A stretch of 64,000 bases of DNA from Castor canadensis (taxonomy: Eukaryota > Chordata > Mammalia > Rodentia > Castoridae): contig NC_133395.1 in assembly GCF_047511655.1 (NCBI RefSeq), forward strand, positions 68,109,910 to 68,173,909, written 5' to 3'. Shown here piece by piece: positions 21,334 to 31,716 of the stretch. A program made the translations under genes and the position numbers. Positions within the stretch are counted from its first letter, which is position 1, and every line of letters starts with the position of its first letter. The notes beneath the pieces are model-generated. The model made no database searches. It saw nothing but the letters and a program-made list of their open reading frames with translations, and had not been told where the DNA came from.

Positions 21334-24300
21334 AGAAATGCTAAAACTAATTATTTGAAACTAATATATTAATGAATTTTAAAAAACAGCAAAAAATAAA
21401 AGTGGTAAAATAACTATATAGACAAATTGAGAGTACTTGAATATTGTACACATGGTACATATACCACTCATATCTTTAGCATAAAGATTAAAAAATCAAA
21501 ACAATTAAAAACAATAACTATATTAATATGTTAAGTGATAAATATTATAGAACTATGAAAAATGGGGCATCAAAAGTTCAAAATGTTGGAAGAAATTGAA
21601 TGCAAGTGTCAAGTTTTTTATAATTATGCTTTCCCTGTTTAATTTTGGATTCTTTTCTTATCTTTGCTATTACATTAAGTTGTTAACACTTCAAAATAGC
21701 TTGTTATAATCAAAATGTGTTTGTTGAAGTTTCATGGAAGTCACAAAGCAAAAATCTATAACAAAGTGAAAAGTAGTAAGCAAGGAATCAAAACACACTA
21801 GTATAGTAAATCACTTAACCACAATGGAAGATAAAAACAACTATTATAAAACTAGAAAATAAATGACAATATTACTGTAGTAAGACCTTATTTACCTATA
21901 ATTACTTCAAATGTAAATAAGTTAAATCATCTAATGAAGAGAGAGTGATTGAGTAGATAAAAAATGAAAAGACCTAACTCACATTAGTTCCAAGGCCATG
22001 TATAGACTGAAAGAGAAGAAATGGAATGACATATTCTATGCAAATGGACATAAAAGAAAGCAAGTGTCGCTGTTCTTATTTAAGATAAAGTACACTTCAA
22101 ATCAAAAGCAGCAGAAAAGAGACAATGCAGGTCATTATATAATGATAAAGGGGCCAACTCACCAAGAGTAAATAATGATTTATGTACCCAATATTAAAGC
22201 ATTCAATGTACAAGCCAAATAACAATATACCTCAAAGCAAAGACAGATTCCAATACATGAGTCAAGAACTTTAACATCACACTTTCAGCAGTGAACAGAT
22301 CATCCAGAGAGAGAAGCAGCAGAGTCATATTACACACTAGATAAAACTGACCTAACAGACATCTAAGAACATTCTATTCACCAGTTACAGAAAACATTCT
22401 TCTCATCAGCACAGGGAACATTCTCTGGGGTTGATCATCTGATAGGCAGAGAAAGCATGTCTCAACAAATTTTTAAAAACTGAAATCATATCAAGTGTCT
22501 TTTCAGACCACATTGCAATAAAACTAAAGATCAGTAACAAGAAAAACTTTGGAAACCACACAAATGCACAGGAATTATACAACCAACTTTTGTGTCAAGG
22601 AAGAAACCAAGAAGGAAATTAAGATTTCCTGAAACAAACAAAAGTGGAGAGAGAGCACACCAAAATGTAAGGAATACAGCAAAAGCAGTAATAAGAGGTA
22701 CATTAATGGCTATCGATGCTTACATCAAAAAAATCCCGAACAACCTAGCACTAGAACTCAAGGAACTAGAAAAATGAGAATAAAATTCAGTCCAAAATTA
22801 GTTGAAGGGAAGAAAAAACAGAAATAAATGAAATAGAAACTAAAAAATATAAAAGATCAATTTCATGAAGACCTGGTTCTAGACTAGTGAGAGACAGAAA
22901 AACAACAAAAGAAACAGAAGTTAAATTATACCTTAGATCAAATTGACCTGACAGACATCTAAGAACATTTTATTAAACAGTAAGAGAAAGAAATGAGAGC
23001 GACAGAGGGAAAGAGAAAGACAGAGAGAGAAAATACAAACTAAATCAGAGAGGAAAATGGAGACATTGCCACTGATACACCTAGGATATACAAAGACACA
23101 ATTATGAAGACCTACACATTAACTAATTGATAACCTAGAATGAAATGGGCTAATTCTTGGACATATATACCTTACCAAGAAAGAATCATGAAACAACAAA
23201 TTTTATGCAGCATCATCAAAGTGGGAATTCATGTCAGGGATGCAAGGATGATTCACCATACACAAATCAATGAACATGATATAGTACATGAACAGAAGGA
23301 GCAAAACCCATATGATCACCTCAAAAGGTGCAAGGAACAATTTTATTTATGATAAAAACTCACAAGAAAATAGGTATAGAAGGAAATTTCCTTGACACAA
23401 AATCCGTATGTGATGAGCCAGGAGCTAACATTACACTGAATGGGGAAGATTGATAGCTTTCTTTCTTGGATCTGGAACAACACAAGAATGCCCACTTTTA
23501 CTGATTTTATTCAACATGCATTTCATGTATTTGAGCGCTAACAAGAACAATCAGGCAAAAGAGAGAAAAAATAAAGTATATTGTATTGGAAAAGAGGAAG
23601 TCAAATTGTTACTACAGATAATATAATATGATCATATAAATATATATATATATATATATACATATTCCACAAAAAACTATTAGAACTAATAAATTTAGAA
23701 AAGTCACACCATACAAAACACAAAAATCAATAACATTACTTTATACCCAATGCAAATTTTCTAAAATAGAAATTAAGAAAATAATCTCATTTACAATAGA
23801 TAAATAAAATACCTAGAAATAAATTCAACTAAAGTGATAAAAGATCCCTACAATGTAAAGACTGGTAAAATAAATTGACTAAATCACATAACAGAAAGGC
23901 ATCCTATGTGGATGAATTAGAATGATCAATATTGCTAAAATGTCTGTCCTACCTAATACAATCTACAGGTTCAGTGTAATTCCTACCAAAATACCAATGG
24001 CAGTCTTCACAGAACCAGAACAATCAAATGAAACCCTCTCAAAAACAAATCCAAACAGTTAAAGCCATTTTAAGTGACAAGAACAAAGCAGGAGACATTA
24101 CACTACCTGACTACAAAAACTGTAGTTATTACAGTAGCAGGGTATTGACATAAAATAGACACACAGACCAGTGGGACAGAATAGAGAACTGAGGAGTAAA
24201 TGTATGCATTCAGAGCCATCTGATTTTGGCAAAAGTGCTAAGAACATGTATTAGAAAAAAGGACAGTCTTCTCAATAAATGTCATTGGGAAAACTGGGTA

Positions 24301-24678
24301 TTCATACTCAAAAGTATAAAATTACCTGTCTCTTTCCAATTGCAAAAGTTAACTCAAAATGGATTAAAGACTGAATCTAAAATATTAAACTATGAAAATA
24401 CTAGAATAAAATATAGGGAAACTACCTTAGGCCATTAGAATGGGCAAGGATTTTTTTGTACAAGACCCCAAAAAGCACAGGTAATAAAAGCAAATATAAG
24501 CAAGTGTAAACACATCAATTTAAAAAAGTTTCATTCAGCCAAAGAAATTACCATTAAAGTGAAGAAACAACCTACAGAATAAGAGAACATATTTATGAAC
24601 TATATGACTAACAAGGTGTGAATTCTAGAATATATTAGGAACTTAAAAACTCAATAGCAAACAACCAAACAACCCCAT
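21334..24678 (+). mobile_element. Ancient L1 (L1M type): inter-ORF region and ORF2, first part
   Basis: Continuation of the element at 9,100-10,056. Old inter-ORF words appear ('ttaaaatcaaa'-type, 'aatatgttaagtgataaata', 'aaagcaaaaatctataac'). ORF2 follows: EN-end words such as 'tcttttcagaccacattgca' and RT-region words such as 'aatattgctaaaatgtctgt'. Frames are heavily broken. A (TA)n run lies at about 23,635-23,660. Confidence 0.8.
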
Positions 24679-24964
24679 TTATTTATTTATTTTTATTGTT
24701 TTATTATTCATATGTGCATACAAGGCTTGGGTCGTTTCTCCCCCCTGCCCCCACCCCCTCCCTTACAACCCACTCTGCCCCCTCCCTCTCTCCCCCACCC
24801 CCTCAATACCCAGCAGAAACTATTTTGCCCTTATCTTTAATTTTGTTGAAGAGAGAGTATAAGAAATAATAGGAAGGAGCAAGTGTTTTTGCTGGTTGGG
24901 ATACGGATAGCTATACAGGGAGTTGACTCACATTAATTTCCTGTGCGTGTGTGTTACCTTCTAG
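24679..24964 (-). mobile_element. 5'-truncated young L1 3' UTR, reversed
   Basis: Antisense copy of the same 3' UTR as the full-length L1. It starts with a T/A-rich tail, then 'attcatatgtgcatacaagg', a C-rich polypyrimidine tract, 'agcagaaactattttgccc' and 'ggatagctatacaggg'. TSD: aaacaaccccat (24,667-24,678) and aaacaatcccat (24,965-24,976), one mismatch. It splits the ancient L1 ORF2. Confidence 0.92.
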
Positions 24965-24976
24965 AAACAATCCCAT

Positions 24977-25575
24977 ATAAATGACAGTAGATCTAAATAG
25001 ATATTTCTCAAAAGAAGATACACAAATGGTCAACAGGTACAAGAGAAAGTGTTCAACTTCGCTAGTGAGCAAGAAAATGAAAGTCAAAACCACAATGAGA
25101 TAACTCCTCTCTCAAGTAAGAACATATCCTATCAAAAGCACAAAAGGTTGCAAGTGCTTTCAAGGATGTGGAGAAAAGGGATCCCTTTCTTAGTGTATGT
25201 GTGGCCAAAGCAAGTACTAGAGAAAAGGGAACACTTGCAGGTTCTTGGTAGTAATGCAAATAAATACTGCCATTATGGAAAACAGTATGGAGGTTCCTCA
25301 AAATATTAAAAATTGAACGACCACATGATCCAGAATTTATGTCACTTAAATTCCCATTTTCGTTGCGGTACTAGTCACAATAACAAAAAAAAAAAAATGA
25401 AAACAAGTAAGTACCCATCAGGTAATGAATGGGAAAAGAAAATGTGCATATACCACGGAATACTATTCTGCAATTAAATTAAAAAGGAATGAAATTCTGT
25501 CAACATGGATGAAATTGGAGGCCATTATATTAAGTAAAATAAGACAGGCACAGAAAAACAAACACCCCATAATCC
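24977..25575 (+). mobile_element. Ancient L1 ORF2 C-terminal end
   Basis: Resumes after the reversed L1 insertion. Words include 'aggatgtggagaaaagggat', 'cattatggaaaacagtatgg' and 'gcatataccacggaatacta', all from the end of L1 ORF2. Reading frames here are decayed. Confidence 0.8.
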
Positions 25576-26076
25576 TGAAGGGAAAATGGGTCCAGAGCAC
25601 AGCGCTCCTGGTAACATCTGAATGGCGGGAAACTGAAGCGGAGGCACCTGTGGATATCCCCGCCCTGGGTGTGGGGACCACGATGAAAACTTCCCTGCAG
25701 GCCGCAGCCCACGAACCTCCACCCATCCAGGAGCAGGACACAGGTGTCACTCTTCATGGACCTCCAAGTGGACACAGAGAAAGGAGGGGCCAGAGGGGAA
25801 GAAAAAGGAAAGCTCCGGCCCTTGGGGGGTGAGGGTTTCCTGCGCCCCTTTCTTGTTTGAGAAGCCTTTCTCGCTTTTGTTCTCCGACTTTGCTGTCTGC
25901 CTCTTTGTTACCTAGTCTATGTGTGCCCTCGGGTAGATATTCCCAGCTCCCCTTCACGGTCATGGTCACTGACTTTGTTTCAATACTTTTGGTTTCAATA
26001 AACACTACTTTGCTTTATTTCCCTGCCTTTTAATTCCTTACTGGGCAGAGGAAAAGGACCCTCATCTGAGCCTTCA
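25576..26076 (+). mobile_element. Probable solo LTR (endogenous retrovirus), 501 bp
   Basis: A GC-rich, CpG-containing block interrupts the ancient L1 end. It begins TGAAGG and ends CCTTCA, a 6-bp inverted terminus of the TG...CA form usual for LTRs. AATAAA lies at 25,997-26,002, about 75 bp before the end. A clear TSD was not found: the flanks are ccataatc and ccattgtc with some offset. Family unknown. It could instead be another kind of insertion. An open frame across it (25,425-25,832) fuses L1 and LTR sequence and is not a gene. Confidence 0.5.
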
Positions 26077-26400
26077 GACAGCCATTGTCACTTACATGTG
26101 GAATATAAACATGTTGATCTCATACAAGTTAAGGGTAGAATGATGGTTACCAGAGGCTGGGGAAGTGGGATAGGGAGAGGCTGATCAATGAGTGCGGAAT
26201 TATAATTAAACAGGAGCAGGAGTTCCGGTGGACATCTGCATAGATAATGGTGATGTATTGTAATTTCAAAATTCTAGTAGAAAAGATTTTGGATATTTTT
26301 ACTGAATGTTTGAGAAGATGATATTTGACCCTGATTAAGCATTATTAATAGATACATTCACCAAAACATCATATGATCTCTCATAAATATAAACAATTTT
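26077..26400 (+). mobile_element. Ancient L1 3' UTR end
   Basis: 'cacttacatgtggaatataa', 'ggtagaatgatggttaccag', 'aggctggggaagtggg' and 'tctctcataaatataaac' match old L1M 3' ends. This closes the element begun near 9,100. Confidence 0.75.
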
Positions 26401-26432
26401 TATGTTTTTTACATATCTGTTAAATTTAATTT

Positions 26433-26504
26433 TTTTTTCATTTTTCTTTTATTATTCATATGTGCGTACAAGGCTTGGTTCATTTCTCCCCCCCGCCCCC
26501 ACCC
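26433..26504 (-). mobile_element. Minimal 72-bp L1 insertion, reversed
   Basis: Only the last part of the young L1 3' UTR is present in antisense: T-rich tail, 'attattcatatgtgcgtac', 'aggcttggttcatttctccc' and part of the C-rich tract. Flanked by taaatttaattt at 26,421-26,432 and 26,505-26,516, a perfect 12-bp TSD. Confidence 0.88.
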
Positions 26505-26516
26505 TAAATTTAATTT

Positions 26517-27790
26517 AAATTAATGAAAGAAAAGAGGAAATGCAGGAAGGATCATTGAAGAGGCAGTGGGGTTCCTGGGAGTCAAGCTTATGTAACATCA
26601 GACAAAAATCTCTTTCCATCCAATGCATACATTGTAGATGGAGCGATGAATTCAACAAAAATAAGAAAGGAACTAAAATTTTCTTCAACTTCCCCCTCTC
26701 CCCAATTAGGTCTATCCCTAATGGGAGAAACCACTCTTAGGACCTCCCAGGCTGCATACAGACAATTCCCCAGGGAATTGTCTACAGATCTGTTCTTTGG
26801 TACCATCTCATTACACAACCCAAACTGCTCTTCTGCTCAGAATGATCACTGGCTGTATTGAATCATTTTTATTAAAAAAAAACCTTGGTCTCAGGAACCA
26901 CTTAAACGATGACTGAAAAACTGTTTTCTACTAAAGTGAAGGTGGGCTCTTTTAAATAACCATCTCCTTCCTCTGCTGAAAACAGTAAGAATATATATGC
27001 AAGATAAATTAAGAGTAACTTTTCGTTTGCAAAGTTCACTAAAAGGAGACAACACCCTGGACTCAAATGGTTATCAGATAAATTGAGCCTGTCTGAAAAA
27101 CAACTTTGACCAGTGTTTCCCACTCAGCAGTTTTTCCTTACAGGGGGCATTTGTCAACGTCAAGTGACATTTTGGTTGTTACAACTGCTGGGGAAGAAGT
27201 GTGGAAGAGAGCATTACTACTGGATGTTGCTGAATTTCCTATAATCTCTGGACAACACCCTCAGCAAATGATTATCTGGTTCAAAATATCAGTAGGCTGA
27301 GATTTAGAAACTATGAACTTAACAGAACTTGCATGAGAGCTGAGAATTCTCCTGGAAGAATTCACTCTAGAGTAAAAGAGAAACTTGGGGCAGGGACATT
27401 TTTGAACATGTAATAACATGCTATGTTTGTTTCCAACACAGCACCCTTCTTTATTGGAAGGATCCTGGGTCCTGGAGAAAGTAGGAATTGAAAGTAACAT
27501 TGCTGACATCTCTTTTAAAAATATCAATAGATCAGCATGATTTAGAACTCCTTCCCCAATAAAATGTTCCACAGAAAAGGGAATGTGTAGCACTCCACAG
27601 TTTCCTCAACAATATAATTACAATATAAGTACTTGGGAAACTTCTAGTTCTGTCAAGACAGTGTTCCTCTCTCTTGCAACTAAAATCTCTGGACATAACA
27701 CAACAAGCTTAGGTGGACCCTGAAAAGTAAGCAAAGGAAAGCTGACCTCCAAAGGACCTCAGAACTTGAGGTTATCTTTCAGATAAAGTC
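26517..27790. other. Unannotated stretch
   Basis: No gene or known repeat recognised. Short frames (for example minus strand 27,261-27,593) have no motif support. Confidence 0.5.
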
Positions 27791-27794
27791 TTAC

Positions 27795-27995
27795 ATGTTT
27801 GCCCAAGGTTGCCTAGACATCAGTCCTTCCTATGTCCTCCCTCATAGCTGGGATCACAGCCTCACACAATCCCACCTGGTTTATTTATTGAGATAGGGTC
27901 TTGCTAATTTTTTTCCCTGGCTGGCTTTGAAGCATGATAGTCCCAACCTCCACCCCCAGAGAAGCCAGCATTACAGGGGTGAACACCATACTGGT
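27795..27995 (-). mobile_element. B1-like dimeric SINE, reversed and degenerate
   Basis: Antisense B1 words occur twice: 'gctgggatcacagcctcaca', and 'tgagatagggtcttgctaa' followed by 'gccagcattacaggggtgaa'. Two units lie head to tail. No clear TSD. Confidence 0.7.
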
Positions 27996-28109
27996 CTGAT
28001 ATATTTATATTCTTCTAAATACATGTGAAATGATAAACATACTCTTAAGTTCTGTTACATTGACTTCTATAAAAAGCTTACAATTTCCTATTCTAGTGGA
28101 GAATTTATT

Positions 28110-28320
28110 ACCAGGCATGTGACTTTGTTGATTTTTTTTAAATTATCCATTTGTTACTGACTTCAACTTTTGTTTCAGTGAGGCCAAAAATCATGATCTG
28201 TTTGGATAATTTAACATTTTTATAAGACTAACTCAAGGCCAATTTTTATAAGTATTCAATGTGTGCTCAAAGTATTATAGATTCTTATATTTGGAGATGC
28301 AAAGTTATATATAAAATGGA
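28110..28320 (-). mobile_element. Possible ancient L1 ORF2 fragment, antisense
   Basis: 'tttgtttcagtgaggccaaa', 'atcatgatctgtttgg' and 'caatgtgtgctcaaagtatt' recall the antisense of the L1 endonuclease region. Highly diverged. Confidence 0.4.
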
Positions 28321-28815
28321 GAACTGCAATGCTTCATTTGCTATTCTAAAACCCAAAAAGCTCCAAAGTTATGATTTTTATAACTCATGGTAGAGAAAAC
28401 TGACTTAACCTTAATGAATCAGCGACCAAAGCCTGTTCTAAACTGATGGGCTAGTGTCTTTATTATTTTCTTCCTGAGCTGCAGAAATACTAATATTTGA
28501 TTAAGGAGTCATATGCTACATTCCACCAGGGATATTACATACTGTGTAGACATGTATTTTATTATTTTTCTATAGTACAAAAAACTAAATTCTACTGGTC
28601 TTGTGAACTTGAGATAAATGACTGTGACCTGAAAATATGTCAATTTACTGATTATTTTAATCTTTGATATGTTTGCTTTTATTTTTAAATTTATTGTTCA
28701 TCATTTTCTGAGAATAATATGTGAAAGCCTCTTTGCATCCATCCTAGATTCATTTATTCCTCCTTGTACTTCTTCAAGTCATTGCATTATATGTTTAGAA
28801 GTATAATGTTTGCTG

Positions 28816-28818
<3 letters not shown>

Positions 28819-28846
<28 letters not shown>
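28819..28846. repeat. (TG)n microsatellite
   Basis: Perfect TG run of about 14 units. Confidence 0.9.
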
Positions 28847-31044
28847 TTGAACATAAATACAAAATCCAGTTCGCCATAACTCTGATAGGTAGTTCAGGGA
28901 TTAAGAAAGTATTAGCCCATGAAATCTGATTTCCAAATTAAATTATAATGTCTAATTTCTGAGGATATGCACTTAATTATAATTAAAATGTTTGCGTAGC
29001 TCTTATTACATATAAGGCATCACTGTGGAAGTGAAATTATCTTGCATAAATATGTAACATTTTGTAGTTTATTAACCTCTGCCCCTGCCTTTTACACTTT
29101 ATAATATTAGATTGTGACTAGAAACACAATAAACATCAGAAATATTTCTGTAATCCTAATCTGGTAGATGAATCATACTTACATTAAGATTGTATTATTA
29201 ATTCTTAAAATTATTACTATTATTTGCTTAATGGTGCCTTATTTTTTCACAATCTTAGCAGACAAGTGGATACTTGCTACGAGTATTTGATTTCTACATG
29301 GATTTTGCCTTTCAAGTTTCACTGAGCAGCAATTCATCATGTCTTTCTCTCCTTCCTTTGTACACAGATGTATTCCCACACACATCTTGAGCTTAGAATT
29401 AAAGGTTTTGAAAATGTCTTCTTGTTTTATCGTTTCTTTATCTTTAGTAAGCATTATGAATAAGAGTTTTACTTATGCTGACAACATATTTGGCCTGCCA
29501 TATTTCAGAACACAGATCATCTTTGGAGATTCCCCAGATGTAACCCAATCCAAATTTCATAAAACATCATGGTTCCTTCTTAAAGGTTTCCAAACTGCAT
29601 TTCATTCAAAGGGTTCTATCTGTTATTCTATTGTTACATTCCTTATAAGGGGAGAAATGATGTGGCACAGACCGTGCTCCTTTCTAAGTGTTTCTATTAC
29701 TCCGAATAGAAAAAACAATCCAAATTTTTACCATTTCTTTCAAGACCTCTAACAATCTGGCCCCTGGCTTTTCTGTCCAACTTCCAAACATGGACAAATA
29801 GTTGGAAGAGAACAGAAATAGGGCTTGTGCTGGAAGAAGGCTTCAAGAGGGATGTGAAACAACTAAATGGCAAATTGGATACACTGGAGTCTATAACAGA
29901 ACACTGGAAAGGAAAATCTTACAAATGGACCATGAAATAGTATCTCAGATAGATAAAGTTACTTTTAGGACTCTTTATAGAGATTTCAAAATCCAATCAC
30001 AGTGCACAGAAAATACCTCAAACGATACATCAATGGTGAAAGGAAGAATTTTGAAAGAGTCTGGCAATGCATGTGTATAGAAGCATAGGTTGTATAAAGC
30101 CAGTCATCATAGCATAAAAGAGGCAATGTGAAATAATTTTCAGAAAACACAAAATAAAATGTCCTGACAATTATTTGCAAACTAGCACACTTTTCTGAGA
30201 TTCCAACTGGTATAATGCTACTGACTTGATATAGCCTCTTGCATTGTATATTTTCTAAAGCATCACTTTGCTTTTGATCATTTTTTTCCAGCATTTGTTT
30301 GATATCTTATGAACTCATGTGACAGTCATCTCATCTACTTCTTAAGAAAAAGTAAGAGAGAATTTTTTAAATGCATAATCCAATGTACCAGGAACTATTG
30401 TGTGCTACCTGGCCTCTCTCCACAATGCTGGCTCAAAATGTACACATATAGACATTTAATGATAAAGGTGCTGAGTTATGAGTTGTATTTTTGAAAACAT
30501 TAACAAAACTGACAAACCTTTAACTAGATTAAATAATAACAGAGAGAAGACAAAAATAAAATCAGAAATGAAAGAAAAAACATTGAAATTCATGTCAGTA
30601 ATAGAAGTACTCATCAGAGACTGTGATGAGAATTTATATCCCATGAAATTGGATAATCTACAAGAAGAGGATACATTTCCAAAACCTACCAAGATTGATT
30701 CATGAAGAAATAGAAAATCTGAACAAACCTATAAGTCATAAGGACAGTGATCAGTAATTAGAAGTCTCCCACCATCGAAAAGTTCAGGACCTGAATGACT
30801 TTACCAGGGAATTCTACCAAGAATATAAACAATTAATACCAAGCCATCTCAATTCTTTCAAGAACTTAAAGACAAAGAAATACTTCCAAACTCATTTTAT
30901 GAAATCAGCATTATCATGATACCCAAAACAAAGATATTATAAGATATGAAAATGGTAGCTGAGTATCCCTGATCACCCATTCAGAAGAATTACTTGACAA
31001 AATTCAAAAGATTTCCATGATAAAACAGTAAAAATAAAAATAAA

Positions 31045-31280
31045 ACTGGGCACCAGTGGCTCACTCTTATAATCCCAGCTACTCCTATAATTCCAGCTAC
31101 TCTTATCATCCCAGCTACTCAGGAGGCAGAGATCAGGAGGATCACAGTTTGAAAACAGTCTGGGGAAATAGTTTGTGAGACCCTATCTTGAAAAAATCCA
31201 TCACAAAAAGGGCTAGTGGAGTGGCTAAAGGTATAGGCCCTGAGATCAAACTTCACAACTGCAAAAAAAAAAAAAAAAAA
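31045..31280 (+). mobile_element. B1+ID composite SINE with internal triplication
   Basis: B1-like part ('gggcaccagtggctcactct', 'aggaggcagagatcaggagg', 'gaccctatcttg'), then an ID-like part ('gggctagtggagtggctaaa') and a poly(A). The block 'cccagctactc' with its preceding bases is present three times in about 60 bp. A-rich flanks (taaaaataaaaa) may be the TSD but are low complexity. Confidence 0.8.
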
Positions 31281-31542
31281 CCTAAAAATAAAAAATACTC
31301 AGTGAACTTGGCGTACAAGGAAAAATGCAAAAAATTTCTGAAAGAAATTAAAGACATGAATAAATAAGAATAAAACTGTGTTTTTAGATTGGAAGACTTT
31401 ATGTTGTTAAAATGTCTATGCTATCCAAAGCAATTATGCGTTCAATGCAATTCCTATCAAAATTCCAAAGGAATTCTTTATAGAAATAGAAAAAAAACAA
31501 TTTTCAAAAGAAACTACAAAGGACTCCAAATAGAACAATCTA

Positions 31543-31716
31543 CACATGTATGCAAATGGAAAAATGAGACCTGTTCAATCTATCCCAGGAAGGGGGGAAA
31601 GGGGGATAAAGGAGAATGATGGAGGAGGTGAAATCAACTATCATAAATTGTAAGAAGCTTTGTGAATGTTGCAATGCACCCTCATAACAATAACAAATAA
31701 ATAAATTATAAAAAAA
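31543..31716 (+). mobile_element. Short L1 3' UTR insertion of a different family
   Basis: 'gggggataaaggagaatgat', 'tttgtgaatgttgcaatgca' and an 'aataaataaat' tail. This matches the sense of the reversed L1 at 41,080-42,018, not the full-length L1 at 10,057. A weak 6-bp TSD aatcta lies at 31,537 and 31,717. Confidence 0.65.

Larger units (their letters stand above)
27996..30484. other. Unannotated stretch with a few repeat fragments
   Basis: Apart from a possible antisense L1 piece (28,110-28,320) and a TG repeat, I see nothing definite. A plus-strand frame at 29,339-29,752 (137 codons) shows no motif. Near 29,740-29,790 the wording 'ctaacaatctggcccctggc' resembles an L2 fragment. Confidence 0.45.

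Noticed and set aside
25425-25832. 135-codon plus-strand frame
   Set aside because: It runs from ancient L1 ORF2 sequence into the probable LTR; a chance fusion.
29339-29752. 137-codon plus-strand frame
   Set aside because: No domain, odd composition, in repeat-like AT-rich DNA; no support as a gene.
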